A DNA stretch of 64,000 bases from the NCBI GenBank assembly GCA_964406795.1, contig CAYOTA010000007.1, positions 9,136 through 73,135 on the forward strand, given 5' to 3'. The position numbers and the translations under genes were made by a program. Shown piece after piece: positions 51,164-59,510 of this stretch. The stretch comes from JAGORM01 sp964406795. GTDB taxonomy: Bacteria; Patescibacteriota; Microgenomatia; Levybacterales; GWA1-39-11. The notes below the pieces were generated by a model that did no database searches, was not told where the DNA came from, and saw nothing but the letters and a program-made list of their open reading frames with translations. The number at the start of each line of letters is the position of its first letter. Positions within the stretch are counted from its first letter, which is position 1.

Positions 51164-51257
51164 TATAATTATAGGAGATATTTACTTGGAATCAATTAAT
51201 TTAAGGAACACAGCGAATGTAATGAGCGAGTACCGCAAGATCATTGAGTATCAATGA
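51164..51257 (+). other. Possible microprotein gene with promoter box and SD
   Basis: TATAAT (51164-51169), AGGAG (51173-51177) and, 8 bases on, TTG 51186 open a 23-codon frame ending at TGA 51255. The peptide would be polar (LESINLRNT...YRKIIEYQ). A perfect SD spacing is rare in this window, which makes it worth noting, but so short a frame may be chance and no gene follows on this strand for 1.4 kb. It could instead be the start of a small RNA ending in the hairpins at 51241-51314. Confidence 0.25.
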
Positions 51258-51314
51258 GCTTTAGGAATGCAAGGTTTACTTGCATGACGCAAGTTAGTTG
51301 TTGTCAACTAACTT
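51241..51314 (+). repeat. Cluster of overlapping perfect inverted repeats
   Basis: TCATTGA-GTA-TCAATGA (51241-51257), ATGCAAG-GTTTA-CTTGCAT (51267-51285), ACTTGC-N5-GCAAGT (51278-51294) and AAGTTAGTTG-TTGT-CAACTAACTT (51291-51314). The last overlaps the 3' end of the minus-strand regulator gene. The second and third are mutually exclusive, and the third also competes with the last, so alternative structures are possible. No T-run follows on either strand. Confidence 0.6.
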
Positions 51315-52586
51315 ATATCCGCGGGTTTTAACAGTCACAATTTCAAAATTTGAATTCTGTTGTTTGAGCTTCACTCGTAAGCGCGCAACTAATCTATCTA
51401 TTGCCCAGTCTGAAACTCCAAGTAATTCTGCTTCCGGCCAAACACTTTCAATGATTTCTTCGCGCTCGCATACATCATTTTTGTGTTTTTCCAGATATGT
51501 TAAAAGTACATGTTCTTTTTTTGATAACTCAAGTATATGATTGTCCTTTTTTTCGTTTGGAATTTTCTCAGATAAATATGTTTCAAAAAGTGGGCTGAAA
51601 ATAGAATTATTTTCTTTGATAAGTCCGGTATTAAATAAATAGTTTCCTTTTTCAGTGTCATCTGCAGTGAGTTTAGTTTTTTGAAGTATTTTTTTGAGTA
51701 CTTCCTGCTCGTCTGCTGTGAGGGAATCAAGAAGCTCCTCTGACTGAAGAAGTATTCGCTCATCTGATAACAAAAGTGTTGAAAGATCTTGCCCCTTGGA
51801 GTCTTTATTTTGCTCATGAAGCGCAATGAGTGCAAACTGAAGATACTGATTGTAACCGTCAACAAGTGTTAACAAATCATCTTTTGAGTTATTTGAAATT
51901 TCCATATCATACTCCTTATCTGTTGTTTTAAAAATAATTTCCACATCTTCTTTTTTTGCGGGCTTAATATATAAAGTATCTGCAAATACAGATAGCGCAT
52001 GTTTGGTAAAAATCTCAGAAGAAAGACTGTCAAGCGGTCTAACACTTGTAAATACAAAGCTTAATTTTCTATCCGTTGCATCAATTAGCCCCTGGAAGTT
52101 GCCAAAGAAAGTGTGTGTAGCTGATTCAATAATTCTATCAAAACGGACAAAAAATAGAGTCGGCTTATATCCAGATTCGGTTAAGAGTGTCAGGCTTTTT
52201 CTGATACCATCTATTGTTAAAAACAAATCTTGTGTTTGTATACTGTCTAAGAACAGTTGAGATACACGTTTTTTAATCTCATTATCTTCAATAGTTTCAT
52301 CCACAAAATCTGAAATCCTTTTAAAAGTAAGTATCCAAAATGGGAAAATTTCACGTTCAACAAGATCATTTAAGTCAACGGTAATAAATAGATGATTCGT
52401 GTCTTTAATGTAATGCTCTTTAATTTCTTTGTGATTGAGAAAGAATCTTAAAAAATTGCTAATTCCTACACGTTTCATTCCAACCAGCACTACAGATCTT
52501 CTATTTTTAAGAAGTTGTCCTAATTTTTCAGAATCTTCCTGCCTAAAGGTTATGGGATATTCTGCTTCAATAATTGTTGTCCTCAT
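51294..52586 (-). CDS. P-loop ATPase-like regulator with C-terminal OmpR-type winged helix
   Basis: 430 residues. The N-terminal half resembles an AAA/STAND ATPase: VVLVGMKRVGISNFLRFF (about 30-47) sits where Walker A is expected, but the lysine is Ile, so nucleotide binding is doubtful. A Walker-B-like LFFVRFDRI is near 147. The last 100 residues are a Trans_reg_C winged helix (LSKKEHVLLTYL...REEIIESVWPE...VSDWAIDRLVARLRVKL...TRGYKLV). There is no receiver domain. A one-component transcription regulator is likely. TTGATA-N17-TAAAAT ends 6 bases before ATG. Confidence 0.72.
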   Translation of the reverse strand: MRTTIIEAEYPITFRQEDSEKLGQLLKNRRSVVLVGMKRVGISNFLRFFLNHKEIKEHYIKDTNHLFITVDLNDLVEREIFPFWILTFKRISDFVDETIEDNEIKKRVSQLFLDSIQTQDLFLTIDGIRKSLTLLTESGYKPTLFFVRFDRIIESATHTFFGNFQGLIDATDRKLSFVFTSVRPLDSLSSEIFTKHALSVFADTLYIKPAKKEDVEIIFKTTDKEYDMEISNNSKDDLLTLVDGYNQYLQFALIALHEQNKDSKGQDLSTLLLSDERILLQSEELLDSLTADEQEVLKKILQKTKLTADDTEKGNYLFNTGLIKENNSIFSPLFETYLSEKIPNEKKDNHILELSKKEHVLLTYLEKHKNDVCEREEIIESVWPEAELLGVSDWAIDRLVARLRVKLKQQNSNFEIVTVKTRGYKLVDNN

Positions 52587-52696
52587 GCCCCTATTTTACC
52601 TGTATGTTAAGTTATTATCAAATTTGTCAGGAATATGTCACGGAGAGCGTGTAATCCAGTCAAGCTAGTGATTCACTGAAGTTATACTATAGTAGT

Positions 52697-52981
52697 ATGC
52701 CAGTTGATAGGTATTATTACAGAAACATTCAGGAACAGAGGGAACAGCCCAGTTATAAACGTGTGGTAATTGAAAAAGAGCCGCAAGAAACTCCGCCTGA
52801 TCTCCTTGTAGCTTACGTAGAAAGTATAAGAGGTGGAAATGAACAAAAACTTGAAGAGTTTAGAGCAGGATATAAATCAAAGCGTGATGCTTGGAATAAT
52901 TCTAGTGCAAGCACTAGGCCTTCAACCCGTGAAAGAATTTTGGCTAAATTTCGTCAGGGGCGCCAGCCTTCAAAAGCGTAG
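52697..52981 (+). CDS. Small charged protein of unknown function
   Basis: 94 residues, highly charged, without membrane segment. DLLVAYVESIRGGNEQKLEEFRAGYKSKRDAW in the middle forms helices, and the C-terminus is basic (RERILAKFRQGRQPSKA), so it may bind RNA or DNA. No family recognised. TATACT ends 8 bases before ATG. Its last 28 bases overlap the convergent CAP gene. Confidence 0.55.
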   Translation: MPVDRYYYRNIQEQREQPSYKRVVIEKEPQETPPDLLVAYVESIRGGNEQKLEEFRAGYKSKRDAWNNSSASTRPSTRERILAKFRQGRQPSKA

Positions 52982-53544
52982 TAGTCACCAGATCTTGCGA
53001 CACAAATGAAGGGTGTGTCTTTTCGCATATTTTCTTCGTGGCCTGGGGATGCAATCCATCTCTTAACAACATCAGTATAATCTGTGTTATAGGCAATATT
53101 TTCTGTTACCTCTTGGTAAGAGGGGTATGGTAAATTCTTGTCAGTTACTCTTTTATTAAATCCATCATGTGTAAAGCTGTTTGAAATTTCCTCAGCTCTC
53201 ACTTTTGCAAAACTGCATGTTTCTGTATTTGAAGATACCCTAGACAAGCCCTTTGTCTGTCTGTAACTATTTATTTCATCCAAAATATAGTTCAATGGGG
53301 AAAATGATGGGTTAGGTGCTAGTCGTGCTTTTTTTATACCAATGGATGGGGTGGGGGTTAACGTGCTTGTAGGAGAAGGGTTACTTATTATGATGGCTGT
53401 TGGTGTTAAAGTTATGTTAATCGTTTTTGCAGCAAGTACTTGTTGTGACGTACCAGAGCTTGCATTGTCCCACAGAAAGAAAACTGCAGCTATTGAAATG
53501 ATGGGAAAGATAAAGAGCACTAACAAAATTCTGCCTTTTTGCAT
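52954..53544 (-). CDS. Exported CAP/SCP domain protein
   Basis: 196 residues. One N-terminal helix (about 6-25), a Thr/Pro linker (about 45-70), and a CAP domain: ILDEINSYRQTKGLSRV, CSFAKVRAEEISNSFTHDGF, VTENIAYNTDY, VVKRWIASPGHEENM. The His and Glu of the CAP cavity (FTHDG, ENIA, GHEENM) are conserved, and two Cys could form a disulfide. Bacterial CAP proteins are secreted, with mostly unknown roles; some bind lipids or act on the surface. Confidence 0.83.
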   Translation of the reverse strand: MQKGRILLVLFIFPIISIAAVFFLWDNASSGTSQQVLAAKTINITLTPTAIIISNPSPTSTLTPTPSIGIKKARLAPNPSFSPLNYILDEINSYRQTKGLSRVSSNTETCSFAKVRAEEISNSFTHDGFNKRVTDKNLPYPSYQEVTENIAYNTDYTDVVKRWIASPGHEENMRKDTPFICVARSGDYYAFEGWRP

Positions 53545-53616
53545 GAGTTATAGTTTTAAACTATTTTGAAATATTTTGTCAAGAAATTTAAAGATTTTGA
53601 GGCTAATTTGCTACAT

Positions 53617-54411
53617 TTAGTTAAGAAAAATATATTCTGTTTTTATCTTTATAAATTTTTCTTTCTCAAGTTGTGCGGTGGCCGTTGAAAAATGTTCTGA
53701 GTTAATTTGTTTTTCAAGTTCTGTAATTTTCATTTTAGGATTTTTTATAAGTTGTTTTAAAATTTTTCCTCTGACTTGTCGCACTGATCCTTCAAACTTA
53801 CTTTGCTTAGTATAATGTTTACTTTTTCTGTTAGGATTTATTTCTATTTTTGAAAGAAATGCGCCGTAGTCCATAAGTGCATAATACCAATCACGCGAAT
53901 TTTCGTGATCAAGAGTTGTTCCAACTAGCTGTAAGATTTCCTTATCAGTAACGCTTTTTGTATTTTTAAAAAACTCATGAATCAAAACACGTCGTATGTT
54001 TGTCTCTATAAATACGAAAGGTTTGTTATAAGAAAATACAAAAATAGCACCAGCTGTATTTTTTCCAATACCTTTAATCTTTACTAAATTTTCCACACTA
54101 AAATCGGGATGAGTATTTAATTCTTCTGCCGCATTTTTTAAATATAAAGCACGTCTGTTATATCCTAGTCCACTCCACAGTTTTAAAACATCGATAGTAT
54201 TACCCTTTGCTAAGGATACAAGTGTAGGGAACTTTTTTATAAACTCCTCGTACTTTGAAATTACCCGAGAAGTTTGAGTTTGCTGCAGCATAAATTCTGA
54301 AACCATAATTTTATATGGGTCGGAAATATCTCTCCAAGGGAATATGCGTTTGTTAGTTTTATAAAAACTTAAAATCTTTTCTTGGAATTTTTTTATCTTT
54401 TCTTTTGTCAC
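53617..54411 (-). CDS. MutY-like adenine DNA glycosylase without iron-sulfur cluster
   Basis: 264 residues, starting at GTG (complement of 54409-54411) 6 bases after TATAAT. FPWRDISDPYKIMVSEFMLQQTQTSRV holds the MutY catalytic Glu and adenine-site motif, and VKIKGIGKNTAGAIFVF is the HhH. Two departures: the catalytic Asp position reads IETNIRRV (Glu), and the four C-terminal Cys that bind 4Fe-4S in classic MutY are absent. The C-terminal end is a winged-helix-like segment instead of the 8-oxoG domain. It probably excises adenine opposite oxidised guanine, but could have another specificity. Confidence 0.75.
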   Translation of the reverse strand: MTKEKIKKFQEKILSFYKTNKRIFPWRDISDPYKIMVSEFMLQQTQTSRVISKYEEFIKKFPTLVSLAKGNTIDVLKLWSGLGYNRRALYLKNAAEELNTHPDFSVENLVKIKGIGKNTAGAIFVFSYNKPFVFIETNIRRVLIHEFFKNTKSVTDKEILQLVGTTLDHENSRDWYYALMDYGAFLSKIEINPNRKSKHYTKQSKFEGSVRQVRGKILKQLIKNPKMKITELEKQINSEHFSTATAQLEKEKFIKIKTEYIFLN

Positions 54412-54430
54412 AAAAAGATTATAACAGTCT

Positions 54431-57400
54431 TTAGTTTTTCTTTTTTAAATTTGCAGGAGTAAACCAGGAGTAATACACAACCGGTATAAAAAGCAGCATG
54501 ATGGTTCCTGAAAAGAAAAGGCCTGCGATAATTGCGCCCCCTAGCCCTCTCCAGAGAGGGTCAGAGAGTGTAATAGGTATTAACCCCATGATTGTTGCAA
54601 ATGATGTAAGCGCAATAGGTTCAAGCCGTGATTCAGTTGCATCAACTATTCCTGCAACGAATGGCATATTTTGTTTTTCATTAGCAGTTATTTTGTCCAC
54701 AATTAGGATTGAGTTTTTAACAACAATTCCAAATAATGCCAAAATTCCAATAAGTGCCGGGAAAGAAAGTGGGGTTGCAGATATAGCAAACAAAATAAAT
54801 ACTCCCGAAATAGATAGGGGAATAACCAACATAACTATAATTGCTTTTCTGAATGAGGCAAATTGAATTACCATTGTGGCTAAAATTAATACGAATGACA
54901 GAAGCATTGCTTGAAGCATGGAATTAACTGATTGTTGGTTCTCTTCATTTACGCCTCCGGTTTTCCATGAATATCCAGCAGGTAAGTTTAATCCTGAATT
55001 TGCATACTCTTCAAGCCCAGCATTTACCTCTGTAGTAGTGGCACCTCCCGTTACTTTGGCGGAAACAGACACGGTACGTTGCCCATCCTCGCGCGAAATA
55101 AGTGTAGGATTTGGTTTTAGTTCAAATCTTCCAAGAGCAGTTAGGGGAACATTGCCTGTTTGTGTAAGGATAGAAAGACTATATAGATCTTCTATGTTTT
55201 GTTCTCCTGTTCCAAGCCGCAAGGTTATGTCTTGTTCTTCATTTTTGTCGCCTGTAATTTTTGCATCATCTAACTTCATTCCTGATGCAAATGTTCTCAT
55301 CCAAAGACCTAAGCTGTCTGAAGTAATACCATATGAAGTCATAATCTCAGCGTTTGGGACAAAAGATACTTTTGAAGTTCCTTCTTTTATAGATTTTTTG
55401 GCATCAATTACACCTTCTTGGGATTTAAGGTATGAAACTATTTTATTAGCATAGGTATCAAGTACCGATAAATCTTCTCCTAGTAATTTAATTTGGATAT
55501 CTGCTCCTGCAGGAGGTCCTCCACTTACTTCCGTTACTGTAATTGTACCCTTTTTGTAATCAGAAAGATTATCCCGTAAGTCTTGTGCAATTGTAATTGA
55601 GTCTTTTGAACGCTCAGATCTTTCAGGAAGAGTAATTGAGAAAAGAACATTATTGCCTCCTGCTCCTGCACTTCCACCCATATCTGACATTGCCTGTCCA
55701 ACGTCTGCCGTAATATAGAGAAGTTCAGGTACTTTTCTCAATTTCTCGAGTATGGCCTGAGCTTCATTTTCTGTAGTAGTGCTATTTGTTCCGGCGGGAA
55801 GTTCAAGAGAAACATATAGGTTATTTTGATCGCTACCCGGGAAAAATTCATTTTTTACAAATCCAAATGGAACAAGTAAGTATGAGAAAATTGAGAACAA
55901 AACAACCATTACAATAACCCGCCTTCTGTTTGTTTTACTATCTAAAATACGCTCTAAAATTCGTTCATAACGCGCTCCAATTTTTTCAAAACTGATAAAC
56001 CCGTGATCTATGTAGTAAGGGATTTTTTTGAATAATGGATTTTTTTGGCCTCTTTTTTGAAACACAGCTTTTGAATTTGCAACAAGCGTTAGCCATACAA
56101 TAGTAGTTATAAATACAGCTGCCAACAGTGCCATAATTGAGAAGATTAAAAATATTCCTTTTGGGGCAACTACAAAGAACACTATAAGGAGAACTACAAA
56201 AAGTAAGATTTTAAGAAATATGGAAACGCGTTTAGGAATTTCTGGTTTTAATAAAAATACCATGAATGGAAGGGTTAAAAACATAGCAACAAAGAATGAT
56301 GCAATAAGCGTGCTTGATACCACAATTGGGATTGATTTAATAAACTCACCGATAAGTCCGCTGGCAAGTAAAAGTGGTAAAAATGCCCATACGGTAGTTA
56401 ATGTTGTAGTTAAGATTACCACTAAAAAATCTTTCCATACTAAAATTCCTGTTTGAAGTGGGGTAAATTTTCCCGATCTAAAATATGAAGTCATGGCAGA
56501 AATTACTACAATCGCATCATCCACTAATAGTCCAAGGGACAAAAGAAGGGAGAACATGGACAAAAAGTTAAGAGACAATCCGCTCAGGCTCATAACGGTA
56601 AATGAAATAAGAAATGTTAATGGCACTGCAAAGAAGGATACAATTGCCTGCCTTAGTCCTAGAAAGATAAATAATACAGCAAATACTAAAATAATTGTGA
56701 ACGTAAAGTCCTTAAATAAGTTACTGAATTCTTCATCAATTTGTTCTGCAGAATTTTGAATACTTCTTGTGTAAAACGAATTACTGTGCGGCTCTACAGT
56801 TTCGGCTACCACTTCTTCTGCATCGTTTGCTGCCTTATCTATATTTGTTGCGTTTGTTTTATATACTTCAAATAAAATAGCTTTTGTTGTTTTTTGATTA
56901 TTAGAGGCAAAATATGTGGCCCGAGAGTCTGGTTTTGATCGTTCTGAAATGGAGGCAACTGCTGAAAGTGGAACAATTTGATTATTTATCTGAAGCTTTA
57001 AATCCCTCAGATCCTCTATGGAGTTAACCTGGCTGTCAATTGACAGTGTAAATGATGAATTCTCTGTTCTAATTGTTCCTGATGGGAATGAAGATAGGGA
57101 TCTACTTACAAGTTGGGACAGAGTAAATGGATTAATGCCGTACGCTGCTGCTGTGGTAGGGTCAATGAGTACACTTATTTCCTGAGTATCTAGTCCTCCG
57201 GTTCTGACTTTATCAATTGTAGGGAGCTCTTCAAGTTTATCGGTAAGTGTTTTTGATAGACGGGCAATACTCGCGTAGTCTCCCGTTCCAATTAACACAA
57301 ATGACCAGACTGGAGCATTTTCAAAATCAATTTTTTGAACCTGCGGATTTAGTGCGTCCTCTGGAAGTGCTACGGAGTCAATCGCGCCTTGCACGTCAGT

Positions 57401-57769
57401 TTTTGCTTTTTCTGGGTCAACGCGTGACGAGAACTCAATTTGGATAATGGATGCATTGTCTTGTGAAGTTGACGTAACAGTATTTACATTATCCAAGGAT
57501 CTAACAGTGTTTTCCAGCGGAACAGTAACTAAGCTTTCCACGTCCGCTGGTCCTGCTCCTGGAAGTATAGTGGACACAATAACAAGTGGAATTTTAACTT
57601 CGGGGTTAAGGCGTCTTGGAAGGTTAATATAACTTATAACACCAATTCCAACAACCAGTATAAGCAGCAAAAGAGCAAGCCGAGGATTACTAATATATTT
57701 TGCAATCCACGAATTCTCTAATTTTGGATCAAACTTTAATTTGTGAAGATATGATAAGGTTTTTTTCAT
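54431..57769 (-). CDS. RND family efflux transporter
   Basis: 1112 residues, full length for AcrB/HAE1-like pumps. Twelve membrane helices in two halves with two large extracytoplasmic loops. Proton relay is conserved: SLGLLVDDAIVV in helix 4 (about 408-419) has both Asp, and GIVVKNSILIVDK in helix 10 (about 1018-1030) has the Lys. The N-terminus reads IAKYISNPRLALLLLILVVGIGVISY. It exports drugs or lipids with the fusion protein encoded 15 bases upstream. No TolC-like gene is here, in keeping with a cell lacking a classical outer membrane (inference). Confidence 0.92.
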   Translation of the reverse strand: MKKTLSYLHKLKFDPKLENSWIAKYISNPRLALLLLILVVGIGVISYINLPRRLNPEVKIPLVIVSTILPGAGPADVESLVTVPLENTVRSLDNVNTVTSTSQDNASIIQIEFSSRVDPEKAKTDVQGAIDSVALPEDALNPQVQKIDFENAPVWSFVLIGTGDYASIARLSKTLTDKLEELPTIDKVRTGGLDTQEISVLIDPTTAAAYGINPFTLSQLVSRSLSSFPSGTIRTENSSFTLSIDSQVNSIEDLRDLKLQINNQIVPLSAVASISERSKPDSRATYFASNNQKTTKAILFEVYKTNATNIDKAANDAEEVVAETVEPHSNSFYTRSIQNSAEQIDEEFSNLFKDFTFTIILVFAVLFIFLGLRQAIVSFFAVPLTFLISFTVMSLSGLSLNFLSMFSLLLSLGLLVDDAIVVISAMTSYFRSGKFTPLQTGILVWKDFLVVILTTTLTTVWAFLPLLLASGLIGEFIKSIPIVVSSTLIASFFVAMFLTLPFMVFLLKPEIPKRVSIFLKILLFVVLLIVFFVVAPKGIFLIFSIMALLAAVFITTIVWLTLVANSKAVFQKRGQKNPLFKKIPYYIDHGFISFEKIGARYERILERILDSKTNRRRVIVMVVLFSIFSYLLVPFGFVKNEFFPGSDQNNLYVSLELPAGTNSTTTENEAQAILEKLRKVPELLYITADVGQAMSDMGGSAGAGGNNVLFSITLPERSERSKDSITIAQDLRDNLSDYKKGTITVTEVSGGPPAGADIQIKLLGEDLSVLDTYANKIVSYLKSQEGVIDAKKSIKEGTSKVSFVPNAEIMTSYGITSDSLGLWMRTFASGMKLDDAKITGDKNEEQDITLRLGTGEQNIEDLYSLSILTQTGNVPLTALGRFELKPNPTLISREDGQRTVSVSAKVTGGATTTEVNAGLEEYANSGLNLPAGYSWKTGGVNEENQQSVNSMLQAMLLSFVLILATMVIQFASFRKAIIVMLVIPLSISGVFILFAISATPLSFPALIGILALFGIVVKNSILIVDKITANEKQNMPFVAGIVDATESRLEPIALTSFATIMGLIPITLSDPLWRGLGGAIIAGLFFSGTIMLLFIPVVYYSWFTPANLKKKN

Positions 57770-57784
57770 GAGTTAACATATTGT

Positions 57785-59239
57785 TTACGGCATCACTTCA
57801 ATTTTCTGCCCTTCTACGACATTTCTGTTGACAATAACTTTGTCTCCGTTTTTGATTCCGGAAGTTATCTCTACATAATTTCCATATACCTCACCAAGTT
57901 TTATATTTCGTACTTTTGCCTTATTTTTTTCAGCCACAAAAACATATGAATTAGTTTGTGACTGGAATACACTGTCAATCGGAATAAATGGAACTGACGC
58001 AAGCGTATCAGCGTAACCAACTGGAACCTCAATGGATATAAAGCTGTTATTTGCGACTTTTGAAATATATTCTTCCGGAATGTTATAGGTTATCGAGTAA
58101 AGTAGTTTATTGGTTGCAACAGTTGAAACATATGAAGGCACAACTTTAACTTCTTTCCCATTAATGTGAAGCGTACTTGGCTCAGTTCGGGATACACCTT
58201 GTGCAATATTTTGAGGAATGAGTACATTTAGTGTAGCCTTTGGATTATTACTTGAGACAACTGCAAGTACTGTTCCTGGATTTACATTTTGTCCAGGAGA
58301 CACTAATACTCGTTCTACCGTTCCGTTAAATGGTGATGCTGGGTTCATAAGGGAGGCTTGTACTAGTGCTAAGTTATACTGGATTTTAGAAACCTCTTTA
58401 GATAATTCTAGCGCTCTGCCTTGAACATCTAGCTGTTTTAAAGAAATATCTTTTTGAAGATTTGCAAGAGCGGTTGGTGGGTTATCTGTATTTGTAGAAT
58501 ACTCTAAGCCTCTCAACGCCCCTCTTAATTGATTAACTCCGGCTTGAACCTGTGCAACTGCGCCTTGTGCTTGCAAAACTTCTTGTGGGGTCGAAGCAGG
58601 ATTTTGCTTTACCGACTCTAGCCCACTTCTTAACGTGTCGAGCATTGATTCATTTAAGCTAAGAAGGCTAGATGTGTCTCCCTCTGCTTTATCTGATATT
58701 TTTCGTAGTTCTTCTGTGTTGTTGCCAGTTTTTTCAGCAATTTCGCGCTGCTTTCCAATTATTTCTTTCTGAGTATCAAATGTGTCTTTTACATTTTTAT
58801 ATTGTGTATAAGCTAGTTGTGCTTGAAGCCCCGGTGCATTTCCGCCTTGATAGTTGGAAGATAAGGACACAATTGTGCTTCCGGCTCCTACCTGTTGGCC
58901 TTCATACACGTGAACATTTTGTACAATTCCTGGAGTTTGGGCAACTATCTCAATTACCCCTTCTTGATTTACTTCTGCTTGTAAGGAAACTGTTGGAGAT
59001 GTCCCTATAGAGTACGTTTTAACTTGTGCAACAGCCTCTTTTACGACCGGGGTAGTTTTTGAAAAGCTGGAGATAACCTGACCAAGTAGTATGACTAGCA
59101 AGAGGAGGCCTAATGCACTAAAAAATGCAGCATAGGGATGAGCTTTTAAATATGCTGAAGTTTTTTTATACCTTCTGCTTTTTAAAGGATTCCTGGTTGC
59201 GTAAGTTTTTTGAATAGACTTTTTTACACGATTAAACAT
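57785..59239 (-). CDS. Membrane fusion protein of the RND pump (HlyD/AcrA-like)
   Basis: 484 residues. N-terminal basic stretch and membrane helix (about 36-58), lipoyl-like half (VNQEGVIEIVAQTPGIVQNVHVYEGQQVGAGSTIV), long coiled coil (about 150-290), second lipoyl half (FNGTVERVLVSPGQNVNPGTVLAVV), beta-barrel and membrane-proximal domain ending INRNVVEGQKIEVMP-like. The coiled coil is long, about 140 residues. It pairs with the RND gene. Promoter: TTGACT-N16-TATATA on the minus strand (59277-59304), leader about 30 bases. Confidence 0.88.
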   Translation of the reverse strand: MFNRVKKSIQKTYATRNPLKSRRYKKTSAYLKAHPYAAFFSALGLLLLVILLGQVISSFSKTTPVVKEAVAQVKTYSIGTSPTVSLQAEVNQEGVIEIVAQTPGIVQNVHVYEGQQVGAGSTIVSLSSNYQGGNAPGLQAQLAYTQYKNVKDTFDTQKEIIGKQREIAEKTGNNTEELRKISDKAEGDTSSLLSLNESMLDTLRSGLESVKQNPASTPQEVLQAQGAVAQVQAGVNQLRGALRGLEYSTNTDNPPTALANLQKDISLKQLDVQGRALELSKEVSKIQYNLALVQASLMNPASPFNGTVERVLVSPGQNVNPGTVLAVVSSNNPKATLNVLIPQNIAQGVSRTEPSTLHINGKEVKVVPSYVSTVATNKLLYSITYNIPEEYISKVANNSFISIEVPVGYADTLASVPFIPIDSVFQSQTNSYVFVAEKNKAKVRNIKLGEVYGNYVEITSGIKNGDKVIVNRNVVEGQKIEVMP

Positions 59240-59348
59240 ACATGAGGGGCAGGTGAGAGAATGGCAGAGTTGAGAGTATATAGTATGTAGGTGTGATAAG
59301 TCAACCTATAATTATTCGTAACGGGTTTATCTCCTATATGGTAGTTGG

Positions 59349-59432
59349 TATAATTTGAATACATTGTATTTCGTCCATTGGTCCTAAAAGACCGCGTGCT
59401 CACTTGTTATGGCTTTGTGCATGGTGTATAAT
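59349..59432 (+). promoter_or_regulatory. Two candidate nusA promoters
   Basis: P1: extended -10 TGG TATAAT (59349-59354). P2: TTGTTA (59404-59409), exact 17-base spacer, TATAAT (59427-59432). P2 would start transcripts near 59439, giving a 70-base leader containing a terminator. An inverted repeat GGTC-N6-GACC lies between them. Confidence 0.7.
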
Positions 59433-59454
59433 AGGGAAAGTAAAAGAAGTTTTG

Positions 59455-59482
59455 AGGTGGGACGAAAAGCCCACCTTTTTTT
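59455..59482 (+). terminator. Intrinsic terminator in the nusA leader
   Basis: AGGTGGG (59455-59461) and CCCACCT (59470-59476) around an 8-base loop, then seven T (59476-59482). No plus-strand gene lies upstream that it could terminate, so it is an attenuator of nusA-infB itself. As NusA stimulates pausing and termination, autoregulation is a natural inference. Confidence 0.8.
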
Positions 59483-59510
59483 AAGCAAATGGTTCTTTTA
59501 TCAACATATT

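Noticed and set aside
59409..59510. NusA start at ATG 59409
   Set aside because: The extension would run through the -10 box and the leader terminator; the family N-terminus begins at 59511.
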